A stretch of 50,285 nt of DNA, taken from assembly GCA_028872955.1 (NCBI GenBank), contig JAGWNX010000019.1:1-50285 (forward strand), written 5' to 3'. This document shows, one piece after another, positions 44,934 through 50,285 of this stretch. The position numbers and the translations under genes were made by a program. Under the pieces are notes generated by a model, which ran no database searches, was not told the origin of the DNA, and saw only the letters and a program-made list of their open reading frames with translations. The DNA is from Acidobacteriota bacterium. GTDB taxonomy: Bacteria > Acidobacteriota > Terriglobia > Terriglobales > Acidobacteriaceae. Each line of letters starts with the position of its first letter. Within the stretch, counting starts at the first letter, position 1.

Positions 44934-46538
44934 GTGACAGCAGGGAAGTGGCTCTTTCGTAGCGTCGCAGCAGTTCTGGCGGCGTGGTTGTTGGTGGCAT
45001 TGGCAGTCGCCCAGTCGCCCCAGTCCGTCACCCTGCACGTGGATGCGAACGCCGCAGGCACGCCCTTCCCGCACTTCTGGGAGAAGATGTTTGGCAGCGG
45101 CCGGGCGATTTTAACCCTGCGCCAGAGCTATCAGGACGATCTGGTCAGCGTTCGGGATGTGACCGGCTTCGATGCCGTTCGTGCGCACGGCATCTTCATG
45201 GATGAGGTGGGCCTCTACGATCCCGATCGCCAGACGCTGATCCCCGCGCAGACGGCGCAGCGGGACACCACCGCCGAGGGCATCTACAACTTCACCTACA
45301 TCGATCAGATCTACGATGCGCTGCTGGCACACGGCGTGCGACCGTTTGTGGAGTTGAGTTTTATGCCGCGCAAGCTGGCTTCAGACCCCGCCCGGCTGCA
45401 CGGCTTCTGGTATCACCCCAATGTCACTCCGCCCAAAGACTACGCTGGGTGGGACGCGATGCTGCAGGCGTTTGCCCGGCACCTGGTGGCGCGCTACGGA
45501 CTCGACGAGGTCTCGCACTGGGACTTTGAGGTGTGGAACGAGCCGAACCTCGACTTCTGGGGCGGCTCGCCCAAACAGCCCACCTATTGGGAGCTGTACG
45601 ACCACACGGCGCGCGCGCTCAAGTCCGTAAGCCTGCGTCTGCGCGTGGGCGGCCCGTCCACCGCGCAGGCTGCCTGGGTTGCTGCGTTTCTACAGCACTG
45701 CCATGACGCGGGTGTGCCGGTGGATTTCGTGTCTACCCACGTCTACGCCAACGACTCGGCCAAGGACGTCTTTGGCACCACGGAGCAGATTCCGCGCGAT
45801 GCCATGGTCTGCCGCTCCGTCGCCAAGGTGCACGGCGAGATCGCTGCATCGCCCTACCCGCAGCTGCCCTTGATCTTCAGCGAATACAACGCCAGCTACG
45901 CCAATGAGCCCAACGTGACAGACTCCACCTACATGGGGCCCTGGCTGGCGAATACCATTCGCCAGTGCGATGGCCTGACCGAGGCGATGAGCTACTGGAC
46001 GTTCTCTGATGTATTTGAGGAGCAGGGGGTGGAGCGCACCCCGTTCTACGGTGGCTTTGGGCTTATCGCCGCCGGGGGCATTCGCAAGCCCGCTTTCCAC
46101 GCCTTTGCCATGCTGCACCAGCTGGGGGAGACGCGACTGCCTGTGGACTCGGACTCGGCACTGGCCACCCGTCGTGCCGATGGCCGGCTGGCCCTAGCCC
46201 TGTGGAACTACGCGCCACCGGATGGCACCGGCTCGCACTACACGCCGCCCGGGGTAGCGGCCGGGCCAACGCGCCACTTCCTGGTGCAGCTGCAGGGCGT
46301 TGACCCTGCCGCGCCGGTGACCGTGCTTCGGGTGGACTCCACACACGGCAACGTGCTGGCAGCGTACGATGCGATGGGTCGTCCGGCGAACCTGACGCTG
46401 CAGCAACTGGCCACCCTGCGCCAGGCCAGCGCTGCAGCACCGCCGGAGGTTACCGCACTGGAGCATGGGCAGCTGCAGCTGGACGTGCCAGCGCACGGCC
46501 TGGCTCTGCTGCTGGTGGGTGCCGCGCAGGTGCATTGA
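44934..46538 (+). CDS. GH39-family glycosidase (beta-xylosidase / alpha-L-iduronidase type), secreted
   Basis: A 534-residue exported retaining glycosidase. The signal peptide is at residues 1-27 (VAAVLAAWLLVALAVAQ). The barrel shows HFWEKMFGSGRAILTLRQSY, RAHGIFMDEVG, the acid/base glutamate E203 in VWNEPNL and the nucleophile E317 in FSEYNASY. A C-terminal beta-sandwich starts near residue 390. GH39 includes beta-xylosidases and alpha-L-iduronidases; the sequence alone does not decide. GTG 44934 has AGGAGG four bases upstream; ATG 44883, overlapping the previous stop, would add 17 basic residues. Third gene of the GH89-NagX unit. A T8 run (46549-46556) follows without a clear stem. Confidence 0.88.
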   Translation: MTAGKWLFRSVAAVLAAWLLVALAVAQSPQSVTLHVDANAAGTPFPHFWEKMFGSGRAILTLRQSYQDDLVSVRDVTGFDAVRAHGIFMDEVGLYDPDRQTLIPAQTAQRDTTAEGIYNFTYIDQIYDALLAHGVRPFVELSFMPRKLASDPARLHGFWYHPNVTPPKDYAGWDAMLQAFARHLVARYGLDEVSHWDFEVWNEPNLDFWGGSPKQPTYWELYDHTARALKSVSLRLRVGGPSTAQAAWVAAFLQHCHDAGVPVDFVSTHVYANDSAKDVFGTTEQIPRDAMVCRSVAKVHGEIAASPYPQLPLIFSEYNASYANEPNVTDSTYMGPWLANTIRQCDGLTEAMSYWTFSDVFEEQGVERTPFYGGFGLIAAGGIRKPAFHAFAMLHQLGETRLPVDSDSALATRRADGRLALALWNYAPPDGTGSHYTPPGVAAGPTRHFLVQLQGVDPAAPVTVLRVDSTHGNVLAAYDAMGRPANLTLQQLATLRQASAAAPPEVTALEHGQLQLDVPAHGLALLLVGAAQVH

Positions 46539-46615
46539 TTTTTTTTGATGGTATGCGCGGTGCAGCCGAGTCTCGACCAGCCACCACAAGTGGCTTGCCG
46601 GGGGGACTACCCTCG

Positions 46616-46630
46616 ATTGGTACGACCGAT
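46616..46630. promoter_or_regulatory. Operator-like palindrome ATTGGT-ACG-ACCGAT
   Basis: An inverted repeat with five of six arm bases matching (ATTGGT against ATCGGT). Read on the minus strand the core GGTCGTACCAAT differs by one base from GGTCATACCAAT at 2387. It ends 38 bp before the molybdopterin-subunit ATG. It has the form of a FadR/PdhR-type GntR operator; the regulator is not in view. Confidence 0.45.
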
Positions 46631-46668
46631 GTATTCTCCTGTCACGAAGTTTTGCTGAGGGAAACGTG

Positions 46669-48978
46669 ATGTCTGGTTCATTTCTAGATCTCTTTCAAGA
46701 CAATGCCTGGCCTCGCACGATGGTAGAGGCTGCTGCTGTTGAGCCCCACGGAGTGGTGGGGGCTGCGCTGCCCCGCATCGACGGCCCGGCCAAGACCACC
46801 GGCACCGCGAGCTACGCAGCGGACTACAACCTGCCCGGCCTGGCCTTTGCTGTGCCTGTCACCAGCACCATCGCCCGGGGCCGCATCCGGCGCATTGACG
46901 CTGCTACGGCTGAGGCAATGCCGGGCGTGCTGCTGGTGCTGCACCATGGCAACATCGGCCCGCTGTATCGCATGCCCCAGGCGGCACGCGTGGGCCGCAC
47001 CAGCGAGAATCGCACGCCTCTGGAAGATGATGTCATCAGCTACTGGGGCCAGTATGTTGCGGTGGTCGTGGCGAACACCTTCCAGCAGGCGCAGGCTGCC
47101 GCGGCACGCGTCCGGGTGGAGTATGAAGCCGCACCCGCGAACGTCAGCATGGACCTGAGCGATCCGCTGCCCGCCTTGGGTGCCCCCGGCGGCCCGCACG
47201 TCGAGAGCCAGCGCGGAGACGCCGCCACGGCCTTCTCTGCAGCTCCGATCACCGTGGATGAGACCTACACCACGCCAGCCGAGACCCACAATCCCATGGA
47301 GATGCACGCCACCGTGGCGCACTGGGATGGCAGCAAGTTCACCCTGTATGAGTCCTCACAGGGAGTCATGAACCATCTGAACGTGATGGCGCAGACGCTG
47401 GGCGTGCCCAAGGAGAATATTCAGGTCATCTCCCGCTACATCGGCTCGGGATTTGGAGGCAAGCTCTTCCCGTGGCCACACTCGGCGTTGGCCGCTGTGG
47501 CGTCTCGGCGGCTCAACCGGCCGGTCAAGTTCACTGTGCCGCGCAAGCAGATGTTTACCGCGGTCGGCCATCGTCCGCGCACGCAGCAGCGCATTCGCCT
47601 GGGGGCGAACGCGCAGGGGCGGCTGGTCTCGCTGGAGCAGCACTACCGCAATCACACCTCGCAGCTCGACGACATTCGCGAGAACTGCGGCGAAGCCACG
47701 CCTTTCCTGTACAGCGTGCCCAACCTGCAGGTGACTTCAGCCCTGGTTCGCCGTAACGTCGGAACGCCTGCGCCCATGCGTGGTCCGGGCGCAGTCCCTG
47801 GCCTGTTCGCGCTGGAGTCTGCCATCGATGAGCTTGCCATCAAGCTGAAGAAGGATCCGGTCGCCTTCCGCATCGAGCATGACACGCTGATCGACGAATC
47901 GAACAAGAAGCCCTTCTCCTCGCGCCATCTCAAGGAGTGTCTGCAGACGGGCGCGGAGAAGTTCGGCTGGTCCCGGCGCACGCCCGAGGTCGGCTCCATG
48001 CGCCGTGGAGACGCCATCCTCGGCTGGGGTGTCGCCGCTGCCAGCTGGGGCGCGGGGCGCGGCGGCAGTGAAGCCACCGTCATCCTGAACAGCGATGGCA
48101 CCATTCGAGTCAGCTCCGGCACGCAGGACATCGGCACGGGTACCTACACCATCATTGCGCAGGCAGTCAGCGACAAGACCGGCGTGCCCATCCAGAAGAT
48201 TGACGTGGTGCTGGGCGACAGCTCGCTGGTGCCCGGGCCCACCTCCGGTGGCTCCACCGCGACCGCCACGGTGCTGCCTTCGGTGGCCGATGGCGTCAAC
48301 CAGGCAGTGCGTTCGCTGCTGGCCACGGCCGCACGTACCTCCGGCTCGCGCTACTTCAATCAGGACCCAGCCGGCCTGCGGCTCAGCGCGGGCCGCGTGC
48401 ACGCGCAGGGTGAGAGCCCTGAGGCTGGTGTGCCCTTCGCGGAGGTGTTGCAGCAGGCGAGTCTCGCCTTCCTGCGCGGCGATGGCAAGTCCGGCGGGCA
48501 CGGTTCCGATACCCATGCGCCCGACTACTCCATGCACTCCTTTGGCGCGCAGTTTGTCGAGGTGGAGTGGCGACCGGCGATGGCTCGACTCCGCGTCAGC
48601 CGCGTGGAAACGGTGATCGATGCCGGTCGCATCATCAACCCCCGCACGGCCTCCAACCAGATCTCCGGTGGCGTGGTGATGGGCGTCGGCATGGCGCTCT
48701 TTGAGGAGACGTACTACGAGCCGCGCGACGGGCATCCGGCAAACGCCAGCTTCGCTGACTATCTGGTGCCCGTCCACGCGGACGCGCCGTCCATCAACGT
48801 CAGCTTCCTCAACATCCCCGACCCGCTGATGGGCGAGTACGGTGCTCGCGGCGTCGGCGAGATCGGCCTGGCGGGTGTGGCTCCGGCGATCACCGCAGCG
48901 GTCTATCATGCCACCGGGGTTCGCGTGCGCAACCTGCCGGTGCGTATCGAGGATCTGCTCACCTCCAGAGTCGTCTAA
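46669..48978 (+). CDS. Molybdopterin-binding subunit of a xanthine dehydrogenase-family enzyme, stand-alone
   Basis: A 769-residue large subunit of the PaoC/XdhA type, hydroxylating an aldehyde or N-heterocycle with Mo-molybdopterin cytosine dinucleotide. Order: the small a/b hammerhead domain (LPRIDGPAKTTGTASYAADY), then Mo-binding segments GSGFGGKLFPWP, RGPGAVPGLFALE, SSGTQDIGTGTYT, GGSTATATVLPS and the C-terminal GARGVGEIGLAG with the catalytic glutamate. The FAD and 2Fe-2S subunits that normally sit beside it are absent on both sides. No Tat signal is seen. ATG 46669 is preferred over GTG 46666 because GAGGG lies seven bases upstream. A lactate permease gene follows. Confidence 0.9.
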   Translation: MSGSFLDLFQDNAWPRTMVEAAAVEPHGVVGAALPRIDGPAKTTGTASYAADYNLPGLAFAVPVTSTIARGRIRRIDAATAEAMPGVLLVLHHGNIGPLYRMPQAARVGRTSENRTPLEDDVISYWGQYVAVVVANTFQQAQAAAARVRVEYEAAPANVSMDLSDPLPALGAPGGPHVESQRGDAATAFSAAPITVDETYTTPAETHNPMEMHATVAHWDGSKFTLYESSQGVMNHLNVMAQTLGVPKENIQVISRYIGSGFGGKLFPWPHSALAAVASRRLNRPVKFTVPRKQMFTAVGHRPRTQQRIRLGANAQGRLVSLEQHYRNHTSQLDDIRENCGEATPFLYSVPNLQVTSALVRRNVGTPAPMRGPGAVPGLFALESAIDELAIKLKKDPVAFRIEHDTLIDESNKKPFSSRHLKECLQTGAEKFGWSRRTPEVGSMRRGDAILGWGVAAASWGAGRGGSEATVILNSDGTIRVSSGTQDIGTGTYTIIAQAVSDKTGVPIQKIDVVLGDSSLVPGPTSGGSTATATVLPSVADGVNQAVRSLLATAARTSGSRYFNQDPAGLRLSAGRVHAQGESPEAGVPFAEVLQQASLAFLRGDGKSGGHGSDTHAPDYSMHSFGAQFVEVEWRPAMARLRVSRVETVIDAGRIINPRTASNQISGGVVMGVGMALFEETYYEPRDGHPANASFADYLVPVHADAPSINVSFLNIPDPLMGEYGARGVGEIGLAGVAPAITAAVYHATGVRVRNLPVRIEDLLTSRVV

Positions 48979-49003
48979 CTCATCGCACGGCGAGGCACGC
49001 GGC

Positions 49004-50285
49004 ATGGCGCCGGTTTGGCAGCAAGGGTATCTTCTGTTCGGATGGGGCCTTGCGCCGTCGGCGCTGTTGGCCGTGGTGCCGACCGTGCTGTTGCTGGTGG
49101 TGCTTGCGGTGCTTCGCAAACCCGCGTGGATGGCGGCCACCGCGGGGCTGGGCGCGGCGGTGCTGCTGGCCACTGGTGCGTACCACATGCCGGTGGGTCT
49201 GGCGGCCAGTGCCGCGACCTACGGTGCAGCCTTCGGTGTCTTCCCCATCTCGTGGATCGTCTTCTGGGCGCTGGTGCTGTATGAGATCTCAGTGCGCACC
49301 GGCAAGTTTGAGGTGATCAAGCAGTCGCTGCCTGCCATTACGGCGGACACGCGCCTGCAGGCACTGCTGATCGCCTTTGCCTTTGGGGCGTTCCTGGAGG
49401 GATGCGCCGGGTTTGGAACGCCGGTGGCGGTCGCCTCTGCCATGCTGGTTGGCCTGGGCTTTCCCTCCCTGTATGCCTCGCAGCTTTGCCTGCTGGCCAA
49501 TACCGCTCCGGTGGCGTTTGGCTCCATCGGCATTCCGGTCATCACGCTGGCGGGCATCACCGGTCTGCCACTGGCGGCGCTCAGCGCCGGGGTGGGGCGC
49601 ATCTGCGCGCCCATCTCACTCCTGCTGCCCGCGTATCTCATCGCCGTAACCAGTGGCTGGGCCGCAATGCTGGAGGTGTGGCCCGCGGTGCTGCTGGCCG
49701 GGGCATCGTTTGCTGCGGTGCAGTTCGTCGTCTCCAACTTCGTAGGGCCGCAGCTCACGGATATTCTGGCCTCGCTGGCCGCCATGGGTGGGCTGGTGTT
49801 ACTGCTGCGCTGGTGGCAGCCGGCCACGCCGCACACGGCGGCCGCACTGCAGCCGGCGGCCACGTCGCAGGCAGTAGGTGGCGCGCAATCCAGGCACCCG
49901 GGCGGCCCCACCGGCCGACAGGTCTTTGCGGCGTGGGTGCCGTACCTGCTGCTGGTGGTCTTTGTTCTGGCGTGGGGGTATCAGCCCATCGCCGCCCACC
50001 TCAACCGTGTGACGGCAAGCGTGCCGTGGCCGCATCTGCATAACCAGGTGCTCCGCACCGTGCCGGTGGTTCGCACGCCTGCGCGCTATGCTGCGGTCTT
50101 CACCTTCAACTGGCTGTCGGCCTCGGGCACATCCTGCATGATTGCCTCGCTGTTTGCGGCGCTCTTTGCAGGTATGTCGCCGCGGCAGTTTCTCGCCATC
50201 GTAGGTGCGGTGGCCTACAAGCTCATTCGCCCCACGCTCACGGTTGCCGCCATGCTGGCCATGGCGTTTGTCATGAACTACAGCG
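49004..50285 (+). CDS. L-lactate permease (LctP/LldP family), 3' partial
   Basis: Polytopic inner-membrane transporter for lactate or glycolate. The frame runs from ATG 49004 to the window edge (427 codons seen, no stop). LctP marks: FAFGAFLEGCAGFGTPVAVA near residue 130, LCLLANTAPVAFGSIGIPV, and late NWLSASGTSCMIASLF. The N-terminus is WQQGYLLFGWGLAPSALLAV. It starts 25 bp after the molybdopterin-subunit stop with GAGG nine bases upstream, so the two may be co-transcribed. A hydrophilic loop near residue 285 (AAALQPAATSQAVGG) is probably cytoplasmic. Confidence 0.92.
   Translation, partial: MAPVWQQGYLLFGWGLAPSALLAVVPTVLLLVVLAVLRKPAWMAATAGLGAAVLLATGAYHMPVGLAASAATYGAAFGVFPISWIVFWALVLYEISVRTGKFEVIKQSLPAITADTRLQALLIAFAFGAFLEGCAGFGTPVAVASAMLVGLGFPSLYASQLCLLANTAPVAFGSIGIPVITLAGITGLPLAALSAGVGRICAPISLLLPAYLIAVTSGWAAMLEVWPAVLLAGASFAAVQFVVSNFVGPQLTDILASLAAMGGLVLLLRWWQPATPHTAAALQPAATSQAVGGAQSRHPGGPTGRQVFAAWVPYLLLVVFVLAWGYQPIAAHLNRVTASVPWPHLHNQVLRTVPVVRTPARYAAVFTFNWLSASGTSCMIASLFAALFAGMSPRQFLAIVGAVAYKLIRPTLTVAAMLAMAFVMNYS

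Noticed and set aside
46540..46565. T8 run after the GH39 stop codon, considered as a Rho-independent terminator.
   Set aside because: No stable GC stem precedes the T run; the nearby AGCCAC/GTGGCT hairpin (46579-46595) lies after it and is short.

Overview
The window looks like a chromosomal segment of an Acidobacteriaceae-type soil bacterium (Terriglobus/Granulicella/Edaphobacter relatives). Signs are GC-rich coding sequence, a large Oar-like TonB-dependent receptor with an N-terminal carboxypeptidase-regulatory-like domain, a giant Ig-like/FG-GAP surface protein, Tat-exported Gfo/Idh/MocA oxidoreductases and many glycoside hydrolases. This placement is inferred from gene types, not from a marker gene. 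No rRNA, tRNA, CRISPR array, insertion sequence or phage gene was seen.

Layout. 1-2269: pyrB (5' end cut by the window) and pyrC, de novo pyrimidine synthesis. 2270-11137: a 564-bp regulatory gap, a TonB-dependent receptor with its own terminator, then a GH106 alpha-L-rhamnosidase and a secreted TPR protein, probably a plant or microbial polysaccharide locus. 11183-13376 (minus): a TonB-family energy transducer, a 52-residue membrane protein and miaA, tightly coupled. 13549-18808: housekeeping genes, namely a MogA/MoaB-family molybdopterin gene, a VTT/DedA-like membrane protein, a DUF6580-like membrane protein, a YdjM-like membrane hydrolase and ligA. 18836-27815 (minus): an eight-gene, mostly overlapping operon for reductive pyrimidine catabolism (cupin, beta-ureidopropionase, PreT, PreA, dihydropyrimidinase, NCS1 permease, CoA-acylating semialdehyde dehydrogenase, Tat-type YjlB-like cupin). 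27923-31036: a zinc dehydrogenase and an SDR, convergent with an ACS-family MFS transporter. 31417-38530: a 2,175-residue Ig-like/beta-propeller protein followed by a small outer-membrane barrel. 38617-41270 (minus): two Tat-exported Gfo/Idh/MocA oxidoreductases. 41481-46538: an operon of GH89 alpha-N-acetylglucosaminidase, a NagX/HGSNAT-like transmembrane acetyltransferase and a GH39 glycosidase. 46669-50285: a stand-alone molybdopterin subunit of the xanthine dehydrogenase family and an LctP-type lactate permease cut by the window end.

Most notable. The 41481-46538 operon places side by side homologs of three human lysosomal heparan-sulfate enzyme families (NAGLU, HGSNAT and the IDUA family GH39). 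A repeated operator-like motif GGTC(A/G)(T/G)ACCAAT occurs twice before the TonB receptor and once before the molybdopterin subunit. Several genes have a -10-like box so close to the start codon that leaderless transcripts are likely, best seen at the GH89 gene. The giant Ig-like protein nests a seven-bladed propeller inside one Ig-like domain, carries seven 270-bp repeats in exact register, and has a transmembrane hairpin with a lipobox-like cysteine inserted near its C-terminus.
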